From assembly GCA_963697705.1 (NCBI GenBank), contig CAVOPA010000017.1, positions 1,054,001-1,118,000 on the forward strand: a stretch of 64,000 bases of DNA, written 5' to 3'. Under the pieces are notes generated by a model. It ran no database searches, had not been told where the DNA came from, and saw nothing but the letters and a program-made list of their open reading frames with translations. Source of the DNA: CAVUCH01 sp963697705. Its GTDB lineage: Bacteria; Acidobacteriota; Vicinamibacteria; Vicinamibacterales; JAENWD01. Position 1 is the first letter of the stretch; the number at the start of each line of letters is the position of its first letter. Shown here piece by piece: positions 20,031 through 30,621 of this stretch. A program made the translations under genes and the position numbers.

Positions 20031-20861
20031 TTATGGATGCCGCACGGGCTCGAATTCGTATAGCGACGCGGCCAGCCGTTTCAGTCCGCGATCGTGAGCG
20101 ATCAGGTCGAGGTGCAGTGAAGACCAGTCCGACAGCAAGAGGGCCTCGTTGCCCTGCCCGTCGTATGTCTTGAGGTAGCCGCCGCAGGACTCGCAGTGGT
20201 CGATGCGCAGGCCGCGTTCTCCCTCGATGGTCACGCTCGCGAGCCGCTGAGAGTCGGTTTCGCAAAACGGGCAACCGGTTCGCTTGAACTGCCAGCGCGT
20301 GCCGCAACAGCCGCACGAGAGCAGGCGCTTGCGTCCGGGATCGGCGCCGGCCAGCTGGGCCATCGCGGGAAGGGATCCGCACGTCGGGCAATACCGGCGA
20401 AGCCACCGATCCTCCTCTCGCCAATCGTCGAAGGCGTTCACCACGGGACGCAGGAACCTCGCCATCGCCGTCCACGCCAGATAACGCAGCAGCCCGGGGA
20501 AGGGGGGAGTGAGCGTCTCGTCGCCCAGCAGGAACTCCGCGATGCGGCGCGAGACGTTCGGCTCGCGCCGGAGGTCGGTCTCGAGAGCGCGGGTCTCGGC
20601 CGCGAGCCAATCCGGCGACGTTCCGGAGGCGAGTCGTTCGAGCAGCGCTGCCGCCATGCGCCCACCCGGTTCGAGATCGACGGCCGCGTCGGCACTCGAC
20701 AGCAGCGGCACACCGGCGAGAAAGTCCAGGCGGTACGCGTCCCAGTCGGGAATCCGGGCGTCGAGGACCGGGATCCCGTCCGCCGCGCGATCGACCTGCG
20801 CGGCGAGGTCAGCGAGCGGCCGGAGGTACGAATGCGCCTCCAGCCACAGCTCCCGAGTCAT
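20031..20861 (-). CDS. fdhE: Formate dehydrogenase accessory protein FdhE
   Basis: 276 residues. The C-terminal half has the rubredoxin-like Cys pairs of FdhE: RRYCPTCGSLP, CGCCGTRWQF, CPFCETD and HCESCGGYLKTYD. FdhE binds the Tat-exported catalytic subunit in the cytoplasm and is needed for activity of respiratory formate dehydrogenases. It begins 4 bp after the Fe-S/NrfD gene, so it is the third gene of the operon. Length is close to E. coli FdhE (about 309), slightly shorter at the N-terminus. Confidence 0.93.
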   Translation of the reverse strand: MTRELWLEAHSYLRPLADLAAQVDRAADGIPVLDARIPDWDAYRLDFLAGVPLLSSADAAVDLEPGGRMAAALLERLASGTSPDWLAAETRALETDLRREPNVSRRIAEFLLGDETLTPPFPGLLRYLAWTAMARFLRPVVNAFDDWREEDRWLRRYCPTCGSLPAMAQLAGADPGRKRLLSCGCCGTRWQFKRTGCPFCETDSQRLASVTIEGERGLRIDHCESCGGYLKTYDGQGNEALLLSDWSSLHLDLIAHDRGLKRLAASLYEFEPVRHP

Positions 20862-20865
20862 CGGC

Positions 20866-23061
20866 TCAATGTCCCTCGATCGGCTGCGCCTTGGAGAGAA
20901 CCGGCATCAGCCGGGCCGCCAGGCCGAAGAGGAAGATCGTCGCGGCGATCAGGCCGATCGACACGCCCCACTCGACGATCGACGGCAGATAGCTTTCCGG
21001 TGCGACCCAGGGCATCCGGCCCCGGAAGGTCATCGCGAAGAGGACGACGTTCATGCGGTTGTACGCCACGCCGGTAACGGCGAGGAGCGACGCGACGCAG
21101 AGCACGTCGGCCCGCTGCCGAAGCGACTTGCGGGCCAGCAGGACGAGCGGAAGCACGCCACCGAGCAGGATCTCGACCGCGAAGGCCAGGCCGAGGCTGC
21201 CGGCGAAGGCTCCCGAGAGCTGGCTGCGGATCGTCATGTCTCCGAGGCGGAACACGAGGTAGACGAGAAGCGCCCAGAAGGTGATCTGTCCGACCGAGGC
21301 GAGCCGCGTCATTTCGAGGGGGCGGCGCCATCCCTTCGCGATCCACATGTCGATGAGGATCACGAGCGCGGTGCCGGCCGCGATCGATGACAGGAAGAAG
21401 GAGACAGGCATCACGGGAGACCACCACTGCGGGGCGAGCATGTTCGGCATCAGCAGGTACAGGGCGCCGAGCGAGCTCTGGTGCATGGTCGAGAGCGTGA
21501 CGGCGGCAATCGCCAGCATGATCGGCTCGGCCCTCTCGTCGCGGGCGCGGAAGATCCAGGCGAGGGCGCCGAAGATCACAGCGGTCCCCAGCGCGTAGAG
21601 GACGTTTCGCGACAGGAGGTAGACGAACAGCGTCACCGCTCCCGCCACGTAGGCGCCGTTCCAGCGCCGCCACGTCGCCGCGGCGCGGTGGTATCCCCAC
21701 TGCTCGAAGGGGACCGGCAGGAATTCGAGCAGGAGGATCGTGACGTAGAGGCTGACGCACCACGAGACCTCGAACATGGCCGAGTGCTCCGGCGCATTCA
21801 GGACGAGCGCGTAGGAGTGCCAGGGCAGGCCGAGGTCGGCGATCAGGGTGACCGTCACGAAGGAGTAGCTCAGGAGGCCCGTGAGGACGGCGGTTCGGCC
21901 CAGCCCGTAGAGATCCTTGCGTTGGAAGACATAGATCGCGCCTGCCATCGCGAACGCGCCCGCGGCCACCGCGATCCACACCAGGTCGAAGACGATCCAC
22001 AAGCCCCATGGGTAGGTGTCGGAGAGGTTGGTGCTGCCGCCGAGCCCCAGGGCGAATCGCGCGACCAACGAGACGCCACCGAACGCCATCAGCAGCAGGA
22101 GGACCCAATTGAACGGGGTCAGCAGCGTGCTCCGGAGAGGCTCGAATTCGACGTGCCCGTGGTCCTGGGAATGCCTCGACGCAGCCGACGCATCAGCCAC
22201 GGCCTGAGCCCGTTTCCGGAAGGAGGCATACGCGGCGCCGAGCAAGGCGCCCACGGCCATCACGGCGGGGGGCACGGCGCCGAGCGCCGTCTTGGTGAAG
22301 GCCGGAAAGGGTTTCTCCCCGTACGTCGGGAAGCCGAGTTTCTCGAACGGCACTCTCGACAGGTACAGCACGCTCGTCCCGCCCAGCTCCTTCTCTCCGT
22401 AGATGTGGTCCACGTACTTGTCGGGCCGATCAGAGATGCGCTTGTGCGCGAGCGCCAGCATCTCTTCCCGGGTTCCATAGCGCAAGGCGTCGGCGGGGCA
22501 CGCCTTGACACAGGCTGGGATCGCGATGGTGTCGGCGAACTGCTTGGCCGCATCGAGCGAGAGCGGCTGCCCGTTGAACGCCGTCGGCACCGGCTGGGCG
22601 GCGCGGTCGGCGCAGTGCGTGCACTTCGAGATCTTCGGGGAGCGCGTGTTCCAATCCGACGTCGGCACGTCCCACGGACACGCCATCGCGCAGTATCTGC
22701 AGCCGATGCAGTCGTCGACGTTGTACGACACCGGACCGTCGGCCTGCCGGTAGAGCGCCGTCGTCGGGCACGCGGAGACGCAGGCCGGTTCCAGGCAGTG
22801 GAGACACCGCTGCATGACGAAGGCGGATTCCACACCTCCAGGCTTCTGTGCATTCTCGAACTCGTGGAACGCGATGAGCGTGAGCGTCTTCGCGCTGAGC
22901 GTCGCCGGGTTCTGGAAGCCCAGATGATCTTGCAGCTCGGTCTGCTCGCCGTCGCGCTCGTTCCACTGCTTGCACGCCACCTGGCACGCGCGACAGCCGA
23001 TGCAGTTGGAGATGTCGATCAGCGTCGCCCTGATCGGGCCTGCCGCCGCGGCTGGCTTCAT
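20866..23061 (-). CDS. Formate dehydrogenase Fe-S subunit fused to NrfD-type membrane subunit
   Basis: 731 residues from ATG 23061, which overlaps the fdhA stop by ATGA; AAGGGGA lies just upstream. Residues 1-~200 are a four-cluster ferredoxin like FdnH/HybA: Cys20 (NCIGCRACQVACKQWN), Cys86 (CLHCLEPACVSACP), Cys118 (CIGCRYCAMACP), Cys147 and Cys184 (CTHC then PACVKACPADAL). From ~residue 245 there are about ten hydrophobic helices of the NrfD/PsrC/HybB family (PFNWVLLLLMAFGGVSLVA to the end). In E. coli Fdn the beta subunit and cytochrome b are separate proteins; here one chain would carry electrons from FdhA to quinone, with no haem b seen. Confidence 0.93.
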   Translation of the reverse strand: MKPAAAAGPIRATLIDISNCIGCRACQVACKQWNERDGEQTELQDHLGFQNPATLSAKTLTLIAFHEFENAQKPGGVESAFVMQRCLHCLEPACVSACPTTALYRQADGPVSYNVDDCIGCRYCAMACPWDVPTSDWNTRSPKISKCTHCADRAAQPVPTAFNGQPLSLDAAKQFADTIAIPACVKACPADALRYGTREEMLALAHKRISDRPDKYVDHIYGEKELGGTSVLYLSRVPFEKLGFPTYGEKPFPAFTKTALGAVPPAVMAVGALLGAAYASFRKRAQAVADASAASRHSQDHGHVEFEPLRSTLLTPFNWVLLLLMAFGGVSLVARFALGLGGSTNLSDTYPWGLWIVFDLVWIAVAAGAFAMAGAIYVFQRKDLYGLGRTAVLTGLLSYSFVTVTLIADLGLPWHSYALVLNAPEHSAMFEVSWCVSLYVTILLLEFLPVPFEQWGYHRAAATWRRWNGAYVAGAVTLFVYLLSRNVLYALGTAVIFGALAWIFRARDERAEPIMLAIAAVTLSTMHQSSLGALYLLMPNMLAPQWWSPVMPVSFFLSSIAAGTALVILIDMWIAKGWRRPLEMTRLASVGQITFWALLVYLVFRLGDMTIRSQLSGAFAGSLGLAFAVEILLGGVLPLVLLARKSLRQRADVLCVASLLAVTGVAYNRMNVVLFAMTFRGRMPWVAPESYLPSIVEWGVSIGLIAATIFLFGLAARLMPVLSKAQPIEGH

Positions 23062-26000
23062 GTGCGTCCCCTTGGTGCACCGGATCTGCGTGTGGCCGGG
23101 CGACCGGCCCTGACCACGTTGACGAGGCACGCCTTGGTCTCCTGCGTGCCCGCTCCGGGATCCGAGGCGTCGATCGTGAGGTGGTTGACGCTCGGGCCGG
23201 TCGACAGCCCCTGGAAGCCCCAGTTGTACGGCATCCAAACCACGGTGACCTCGCGGTCGCCGATTTTCAGCGCCTTCATCCGGTGCGTGACGAGGGCCTT
23301 GACCTCGAGCTCACCGCGCGCCGACGAGACGCGGACCCAATCCCCCGATTCCACGTCGAGCTGCTTCGCGAGGGCGACTGGCAGCTCGAGCACCGGTTCG
23401 GGGACGAGCTCGTTCAGCCAGGGAATGTTCCTCGTCGTCGAGCCCGCGCACCAGTGTTCGGCGACCGTCGACGTCATCAGCACATAGGGGAACTTGTCGG
23501 CGGTACCGATCGGCTGATGCGACGCGACGCGCGGATACTTGACCGTCGGATTGCTGTTGACGCCCGGATGAAGGACGTTTTCCACCGGGCTCTCGACCGG
23601 CTCGTACATCTCCGGCAGCGGGCCATCCTTCGGCACGTAGGCCACGTCGCGCCAATAATCGGTATACCTCGGGTCAGGGTCTGAGTACACAGCGGCGAAG
23701 AGGCGGCCGACGCCCTCCGCTCCCAAGTGGAACGCCCGCTGGCCGTTCGGCGTGTCGGGACCGTCGGTCAGGACGGGGACGTCGGGCAGATCGTGCCCCG
23801 TCCAGCGCTTTGCCTGCTCGTCCCACCAGACGATGGGTTTCGAGCCCGGATAGGGCTTGCCGTCCTTGTCGCACGAAGCGCGGTTGTAGAGGATTCGCAT
23901 GTTGTTCGGCCAGGTCCACCCAAACCCGGGGTAGAGGCCGAGACCTCCCGGATCCGTTTGCGAATCGCGCCGCTTCGAGAGGTTCTCGCCGTTGGCGAAG
24001 ACACCGGCGTAGATCCAGGCGCCGGAGGACGTGGACCCGTCGGCGCGAAGATCGCTGACCTTGCGAACGAGATCGCCTGCCTTGAGTCCGGTCTCCGGGT
24101 TGTCGCGCAGGGCGTAGCCGTTGATCTCGCGCAGGACGTCCTCGGCCGTCGTATAGGTCCAGAACGCCTTCCGGATGATCTCGTCCCTCGGCTCGGTCGA
24201 ATCCTTGACCAGGTCGCGCACCGCGCGGAAGACGAGATCCACGATCGCGCCGTCGGGTTTGGCCTGCCCCGGCGGCTTGACGGCGGCGTGACGCCACTGC
24301 ACCATGCCACCCGAGTTGCTGATGGTTCCGTTCTTCTCCATGAAGAACGCCGCGGGCAACAGGATCACCTCTGTAGCGATCGACTTCGGATCGACGCCCG
24401 GACGGCGCCAGAACGTTGCGGTCTCGGTCTCCCAGATCTCCTGGACCACGAGCGTCTCGAGGTTCGCCATCGCTTCGAACATCAGTGTGAGATTGGGCAG
24501 CGTGACGGCGGGGTTCTGGCCGACGATCCAGAGGAGCTTCAGGTTCCCGGCGAGGGCATCTTCGAACATCGGCAGGGTGCCGTAGTCCTTGGACGCGTTG
24601 CGCTTGGGCAGCCAGGCATACGCATAATCGTTCTCGGCGGCGGCGGCATCTCCGAAAAATGCCTTGAGCGTGTTGACGAGGTAGCGGCTGTCGGCGATCC
24701 CGTACTTGCGCACGTAGTCGTAGATGGTCGGCTCGGCATTCGACGCCGAGTTGAGGTAGCCCGGCATGTAGTTATAGAGCACCGCCATGTCGCACGCGCC
24801 CTGCACGTTCGGCTCGCCGCGGAGCGCGTTGACGCCGCCTCCGGGCTTGCCGATGTTGCCGAGCAGGAGCTGCAGGATGGTGAACGACCGGATCCCCTGC
24901 ACACCGGTCGTATGCTGGGTCATCCCGAGCGCGTAGAGGATGGCTCCCGGCCGGTTCTTCGCCATCGTCTCCGCGATCTGACGGATCTGATCGGCCGGAA
25001 TGCCGGTGATCCGCTCGCCCATCTCCAGCGTGTACCGCGAGACGAAGGTTTTCAGGCGCGAGAACACGCAGTGCGGGTCGTCCAGGCTGCTGGCGACGCG
25101 CGGCCTGCGTTCCGCGTCGAGCTGGTATCCCCAGGTCTTCGTATCGTAGGTATGGCGCTCCTTGTCGTACCCGCTGAAGACCCCGTCCTTGAACTCGAAC
25201 GCTTCATCGCTCATGAAGAGCGCGTTGGTGTGCGTGACGACGTAATCCTCGTCGTATAGCTTGTTCACGATGATGTGGTTGATCATCGCGTTCTGGAACG
25301 CGGCGTCGGTGCCTGGCCTGATGCGCGCGTAGACGTCGGCCGCCGACGAGGTCCGGGTGTATCGCGGATCGACGTGGATGATCGTCGCGCCGTTCTCCTG
25401 GGCCTTCCGGATCCACTTGAAGGCCATCGGGTGGTTCTCGGCGACGTTGCTGCCTTCCACCAGGATCGTCTTGCAGTTCTGCAGGTCGACCCAGTGATTG
25501 GTCATCGCGCCCCTGCCGAAGCTTGCCCCCAGACCGGGGACCGTGGGGCTATGTCAAAGCCGGGCCTGGTGCTCGACATACGCCATGCCGAGCAGCCGGG
25601 CCGCCTTTTGAAAGAGGTAGCACTCCTCGTTCGTGTTCTGCGCGCCGCCCATGAAGCCGATCGCGTCGGTCCGATTGACCGGGACCTCCTTGTCGCCGAC
25701 CTTCTCGGTCGCGATCCAGGTCGCGTCGCGCGTTTTCCGAATCTTCTGCGCGACCCGTGCGATCGCGTCGTCCCAGGAGATGTCCTCCCAGTGATCGCTG
25801 CCCGGCGCCCGGTAGCGAGGTGTCGTGAGCCGGTTCGGGGAGGCGTGCGTCGCGAACATCGAGATGCCTTTGACGCAGAGCGACCCGCGATTCACGATGT
25901 GGTCGTAGTCGCCCTCCATCGTCAGGAGCTTGCCGTCGCGGACGGCGGCGATCATCCCGCACCCGCACGAGCAGAAGTTGCACGAGGTGGTGAACTCGCT

Positions 26001-26318
26001 GACGTCCGAGAGCTTCAAGTCCTTGGTCGCGGCGCGCATCGCGGGTACGTCGAGGAGCCCGCCGACCGCGAGGCCTGAGCCACCGCCGAGGGTCAGCCTG
26101 AACAGGTCTCTGCGGCTGATTGTCGACCTCGGTGTGCCACTCCCATCCACCGGGCTCTCGGCGAGGTTCTGGAGCGGAGCATCCAGCGCGTCATCCATGG
26201 CTTTGTCGTCCGCGAAGAAGTAGTCCAACCATCGGCCGCCTGTCGTCGGGGATGGTGATGCTGTCGCGAAGCCTGCCGCGGCGGTGTCGAATGGATCGAT
26301 GCGTCTGACCGACCCCAT
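23058..26318 (-). CDS. fdhA: Selenocysteine-containing formate dehydrogenase, catalytic subunit
   Basis: 1086 residues read through one in-frame TGA (25556-25554). The flanking residues match FdnG: EHQARL-U-HSPTVPGLGASFGRGAMTNHWVD, so TGA encodes Sec255. Tat signal STISRRDLFRLTLGGG with Arg69-Arg70; [4Fe-4S] ligands Cys113, Cys116, Cys120, Cys148 (SCNFCSCGCGMI, GSLCVKG); Lys150 for electron transfer. Molybdopterin-binding segments follow and the C-terminal dinucleotide-binding domain ends the protein (SGDWVRVSSARGELEVKALV). It oxidises formate in the periplasm and passes electrons to the fused Fe-S/NrfD partner. The first ~56 residues are an unusual extension; a GTG at 26150 would give a normal Tat leader. 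Requires SelA/B/C/D, none of which is in this window. Confidence 0.93.
25525..25556 (-). promoter_or_regulatory. Bacterial SECIS element with UGA codon
   Basis: Counting U of UGA as 1, bases 16-21 (GUCCCC) pair with 27-32 (GGGGGC), six pairs including one U-G, closing the loop GGUCU at 22-26. From memory the E. coli fdhF SECIS has the same GGUCU loop at the same distance from UGA, where SelB contacts it. The element lies within the coding sequence, as expected in bacteria. Confidence 0.88.
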
Positions 26319-26336
26319 GCAGGGAGGAACACCCGG

Positions 26337-26365
26337 ACCATAGCATCAGGTGGAAGGCGGGTCAA
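26337..26365 (-). promoter_or_regulatory. Candidate sigma-70 promoter for the fdh operon
   Basis: On the minus strand TTGACC (26365-26360), 17-bp spacer, TATGGT (26342-26337). The start of transcription would fall only ~12 bases before the ATG at 26318, giving a very short leader. Confidence 0.42.
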
Positions 26366-26420
26366 CGGCGACGATATGCTCACGCACGTTCGAGTCTCTG
26401 ACACACCGGGCTGCACGAAA

Positions 26421-26792
26421 CTACTGCTGCGACCTGACGAGCTCGATCTTTCCCTTGTCGCTGGATCCCTTTCGTTCGGTCGTGCCCGTCATCCGCTCGC
26501 CATCCACGGTCAGGTAACACGTGTCGAACGCCACGGTTCGCCCTGGCCGTGGATGCGTCGTGAGGGTGACCCGGTTTCCTTTCACGACTCCATCCAGGGG
26601 ATGCTGGTTCTGGTCATCCGGCCCGATAGAGCCCGTTACCTCGTCGCCGGTCTGCTTCAGCAGAGCCACACCGGTCATCGTCTCGTCGCCGAGTGAAATC
26701 GTCGCCTTCCATCGCCCGGTGACGTCGGACGCTCCAGCGTTCGCAGCCGCTGATGCAAACAGCAACAGACACAGAAACGCTCGTGCCTTCAT
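26421..26792 (-). CDS. Small secreted protein of unknown function
   Basis: 123 residues. Clear Sec signal peptide (FLCLLLFASAAANAGA). The mature part is a run of alternating strands (GRWKATISLGDETMTGVAL, DEVTGSIGPDDQNQHPLDG, VKGNRVTLTTHPRPGRTVAF) resembling the small beta-barrel or lipocalin-like proteins common in Acidobacteriota, which often contain W..... and G..I motifs. The start has an AGGAGGCACGAATG leader. It stands alone between the fdh operon and a hydrolase gene. No function can be assigned. Confidence 0.72.
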   Translation of the reverse strand: MKARAFLCLLLFASAAANAGASDVTGRWKATISLGDETMTGVALLKQTGDEVTGSIGPDDQNQHPLDGVVKGNRVTLTTHPRPGRTVAFDTCYLTVDGERMTGTTERKGSSDKGKIELVRSQQ

Positions 26793-26894
26793 TCGTGCCT
26801 CCTCTCGAGCCAGGCCGGTGGGTCGGATACAAGCGCTACGACAGGCTGGGTATCGGCCGGGGAGCTCCGGTCGGTCTCCTGCGTGAAAACGGAT

Positions 26895-27911
26895 TCATTG
26901 CCGAGGGCGGCCGCGTTCAACGTCCGCACGCGTAGCACACAGGGGAACATCGTGTCCTCTGGCTGTCTCCACGACCGTCCGTATTGCGTCCACGACAACC
27001 TCTGGTTGGTCAATCGCCACGACGTGACCGGACTGTTCAGCGATTATCAGGCATCCTCGTTCTGACAGCGAGGCTTGATCTCGTTGCAACTGTCGCCAAT
27101 GCTCGTCGGCTCCTCGTCCGCCGGTGACGACGAGCACAGGGATCGTGAGCTTGCGGCGCGAGCGCCTGACTTCCGATGCGCTCTCCCGAATATGGATGAT
27201 TTCGTCAGCCGCCGCCTGGTATCCAGCTGCGCGAAAACTCGTGGCCCGTGCGAACTGGCGCACTGACGGAGCCAGCGATTCGACTCTCTGGCCGAACGAT
27301 ACGCCGAGCAATCGGAGCGCGCCGATCGTCGACAGCAGGGGAACGAACCACGCCATCCGCGGCACTTCATGGGCCTGGTCTTCGTGGGAGGCATCCACGA
27401 GCACGAGGCCTGCGGCGCGCTCGGGATGATCCGAGGCGAACACGCGGACGTCGAAACCCGCGATGGAGGCCCCCACGAGCACCACCGGTCCGCCAATTCC
27501 GCTCCGGGCGAGGAGTTCGGCGAGCTCGCTCGCGATGCGGCGTGCTGTCCGCGGCGATGGGCCGGCATCGCTGTAGCCCATACCTGCCCGGTCGTAGGAG
27601 CAGACACGCGTGAATCGGGCAACATCAGGTTGGACGAAGCCCCAGTCACTACTCGAGCCGCCGAGTCCCGTGTCGAGGACGACGGCCGGCGCGCCGTCCC
27701 CGGTGCACCATAGATGCAGCCTGTGCCCTCCGATGTCGACGAGCTGTCCGGGAGGCGAAGTCGCCGCGAGCTCGTTTCGAGTAGCAAGCCACTGGTACGT
27801 GGCGCCGGAGAGTGCGGCAACGACAAGGAACCCGCCCAGCACGACGACAATGCGCATCGTCCAGCGCCACACGTCGATATCTCCCGTCAAGCGTGCGCTC
27901 AGCCGAGTCAC
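26895..27911 (-). CDS. Membrane-anchored alpha/beta hydrolase
   Basis: 338 residues. One N-terminal membrane helix (IVVVLGGFLVVAALSGATY) then an alpha/beta hydrolase: HRLHLWCTGDGAPAVVLDTGLGG (HG replaced by TG at the oxyanion loop), SYDRAGMGYSD, nucleophile elbow VGASIAGFDV (Ser with Ala/Ile neighbours), Asp in VTGGRGADEHW, His in AEQSGHVVAIDQP. It is the family of haloalkane-dehalogenase/proline-iminopeptidase-like hydrolases; substrate not evident. An internal Met at residue 19 is another possible start. Confidence 0.82.
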   Translation of the reverse strand: MTRLSARLTGDIDVWRWTMRIVVVLGGFLVVAALSGATYQWLATRNELAATSPPGQLVDIGGHRLHLWCTGDGAPAVVLDTGLGGSSSDWGFVQPDVARFTRVCSYDRAGMGYSDAGPSPRTARRIASELAELLARSGIGGPVVLVGASIAGFDVRVFASDHPERAAGLVLVDASHEDQAHEVPRMAWFVPLLSTIGALRLLGVSFGQRVESLAPSVRQFARATSFRAAGYQAAADEIIHIRESASEVRRSRRKLTIPVLVVTGGRGADEHWRQLQRDQASLSERGCLIIAEQSGHVVAIDQPEVVVDAIRTVVETARGHDVPLCATRADVERGRPRQ

Positions 27912-27964
27912 TCACGTGGTGAGTGGATTGCCAATCGCGCACTCGTCAGTTGCCCGTACCGTGT

Positions 27965-30621
27965 CTACCGCGCCCGAGTGCCGGCCTCGGCAGATTCCGC
28001 GGTCAGGGAATTAAGCAGGAACGTAAACGCCTTGCCTCCGCCGACCCGCTCCAGGCCGAGGAAACGCTGGCCGTCAGCGGTGACGGCGTACTGGGGAGTC
28101 GTGGCACCACCGTACGGCGCGATATTGGTCGTGAACAAGGGCGACGGCCGGCTCGCTATGAACTCTGTCGCGTGCATCGACACGCACGCTCATCAGCGAG
28201 CCGTCCGGGCTGAGGTAGAACAGCTCTCGGCCATCTCCGCGCCATTGCGGCTGGAAGCCCCCGCCGCTCGAAATCTGCCGTTTCGACGTGAACGTCGGAA
28301 ACGCGGCGACGTAGATCTCCCATCGCCCCGACTCGTCGGACTGAAAGGCCACCCATCGCCCGTCGGGGGAGACATGCACTTCATCTTCGATGTACGGCGT
28401 GTCCGCGAGCAGACGCGGCGTGCGATCGCCGCTGAGCGGCATCGCATAGACGGCCTTGCCAAGGGTTCGGAAGATGATGAAGCGGCCATCGCGCGTCCAC
28501 TCGTCAATGACAGCAGGCTCGCCAAACGTACCAAGCGGCTCCTCTCGTCCGCTCACCACGTCTTTCACGAATAGGGCCTGGCGCCCGGTGCGCTCCGAGA
28601 CGAACGCCAGCGCGCGCTCGTCGGGTGACCATGAGGGGTCGACATCGTCGGCCGGGTCGGTCGTCAGCCGCGAGAAGATGCCGCTCGCGAGATCGATGTC
28701 CCAAAGATCACCGTGGTCGCCCTGCGCATCGAACCGAACGACCGTGGCGCGCCGGCCCCGCGGCGACAGCACCACCTGGCCATACGGCGCCGGATCCCCT
28801 AGCGTGCCCGTGTGTCGCCCGTTGCGGTCGAACCACGTCAGCCTCGACACGGCGATGCTTTCCGGGCGGTAGACGACGGTGCCACCGTCGGACACGGAAA
28901 AGAAACCGGCCACTCCAGCGAACCCGGCCCGATCAGCGATCTGGACCTCGGCTCCAGACACCTGCAGCCGTTCCGGATCAAACGGACGCGCGAACAGACC
29001 TTCTCCCCGCGCGTAGAACACGTGCCCGGCCGCGTACCGGGCGGGGGCGCCCTCGTCCAGAATTTTCCGGGTGCCGGGAGCATCGAGGGACGCGCCATAC
29101 AGGGCAGGGTCATCCGCGAGGGTGAACAGCAGGTGATGGCCATCGGGTAGCAACTGCACCGACGCGTATCGCCTCTGTCCGGGCTTCCACGGAAGCGTCT
29201 CGAGAGTGGTGGCCGTGCCTCCCGTGGCGGCGACGCGGGAAATGGGACCGCTGGTCGTGAACAGGATCACCCCGCCGCGCCATGTACCGTCGGTGGGTAT
29301 GCTGGGATCGAACGACGGGGTGTCGCAGATCACCCGTACGGGCCCTCCCGTCGCAGGGATTCGTTTGAGCTGTTTCAACCCTCCGTTCAGTGAGAAGAAT
29401 GCGATCGACCGGCTGTCGGAAGACCAGAACGGACCGAAACCGCCCTCCGTTCCGGAGAGGACGACCAATCCCGTTGACGCCATGTCCCGTAAAGCGAGCT
29501 GGGTGCGGCCATCCACGTTGGTTTCGAACACGAATCGTTGCCCGTCCGGTGAAATCGCGCCCGTATTGAAGTCCATCTGCTGCATCTCGCCGGGCAGGAC
29601 CAGATCAAAGCGTACCGGCGTCTGGGTAATCGCGGAACGAGATGACCGCAAGAGCGCCATCGCGACGAGTGCCGTGCAGACCATTGCCGCGAGGACGATC
29701 CACGGCATCCAGGCCACGCGCTTCGGAGCCACCGCCGCTGCTGGAACCAGCTCGGTACGGGAGCCCTGCGCCTGGATCCACTGCAGTCCCATCTTCACGT
29801 CGTGCGCCGCCTGCCACCGATCAGCAGGCGCCTTTTCGAGGCAGCCCTGGACGACGTGGTCGAGCGCGGGAGGCGTGAGCGGCGCGAACGACGAGACGAC
29901 CGGCGGTTCGGTCTCGAGAATCTTTGCGATCAGGCTCGCCTGCGTAGTGGCCTCGAACGCGCGCCGGCCGGTGGCCATCTCGTACACGAGGGTGCCCAAC
30001 GCGAAGATGTCGGTGCGCGAGTCCGCGGGCTGGCCCTGCACCTGTTCGGGCGCCATGTACTGCAGGGTGCCGACGAGGGAGCCCTGCGTCGTGTTCGTTC
30101 CTGGCGCGGTCGCCAGCATCGAGAGCTCCTGCCCGGCAGCGCCGACGGTGTGCTTCGCGAGGCCGAAATCGAGCAGCTTCGCCCCGGCCGGGGTGAGCAT
30201 GACGTTCCCCGGCTTCAGATCGCGATGGACGATGCCGAGCCGGTGCGCGGCCTCGAGCGCATCCGCGATTTCAACGCCGAACCGGAGGACTTGGCCCAGT
30301 GGCAGCGGGCCGCGTGCCAGACGGGCGGCCAACGTCTCCCCGTCGAGCAGTTCGAGCACCAGATACTCGATGTCGTGCTCGCGGCCGATGTCGTGCAAGC
30401 GCGCAGATGTGCGCGTGGCTGAGCGCCGAGATCGCCCTGGCCTCACGGGTGAACCGCGCGGTGAACTCGGGGTCCTTCGCCAGTTCCGGTGCGAGGACCT
30501 TCACCGCCACGCTGCGGTCCAGGCGCGTATCGCGCGCCCGATACACCTCGCCCATCCCACCCGCGCCAAGCAGGGAGATGATTTCGTACGGACCGAGCCG
30601 CTCGCCGGCTTGCAGCCCCAT
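27965..30621 (-). CDS. Ser/Thr protein kinase with TolB-like propeller, two +1 frameshifts
   Basis: About 885 residues after removing one extra base at 30397/30398 and one at 28139-28141. Kinase: LGPYEIISLLGAGGMGEVY (P-loop), SVAVKVLAPEL (Lys), IVHRDLKPGNVMLTPAG (catalytic loop), KLLDFGLAKH (DFG), TLQYMAPEQVQG. One membrane helix (WMPWIVLAAMVCTALVAMALL). The outer part has TolB/WD40-like blades (ISPDGQRFVFETNVDG, FWSSDSRSIAFFSLNGG, DPSWSPDERALAFVSERTG). This kinase-propeller architecture is very common in Acidobacteriota; partner unknown. Both breaks are single insertions and no core motif is lost, so the gene may be intact in the cell. Confidence 0.85.

Noticed and set aside
25554..25556. 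Stop codon splitting the formate dehydrogenase into two genes or a pseudogene
   Set aside because: The flanking residues and the hairpin after TGA show that it encodes selenocysteine.
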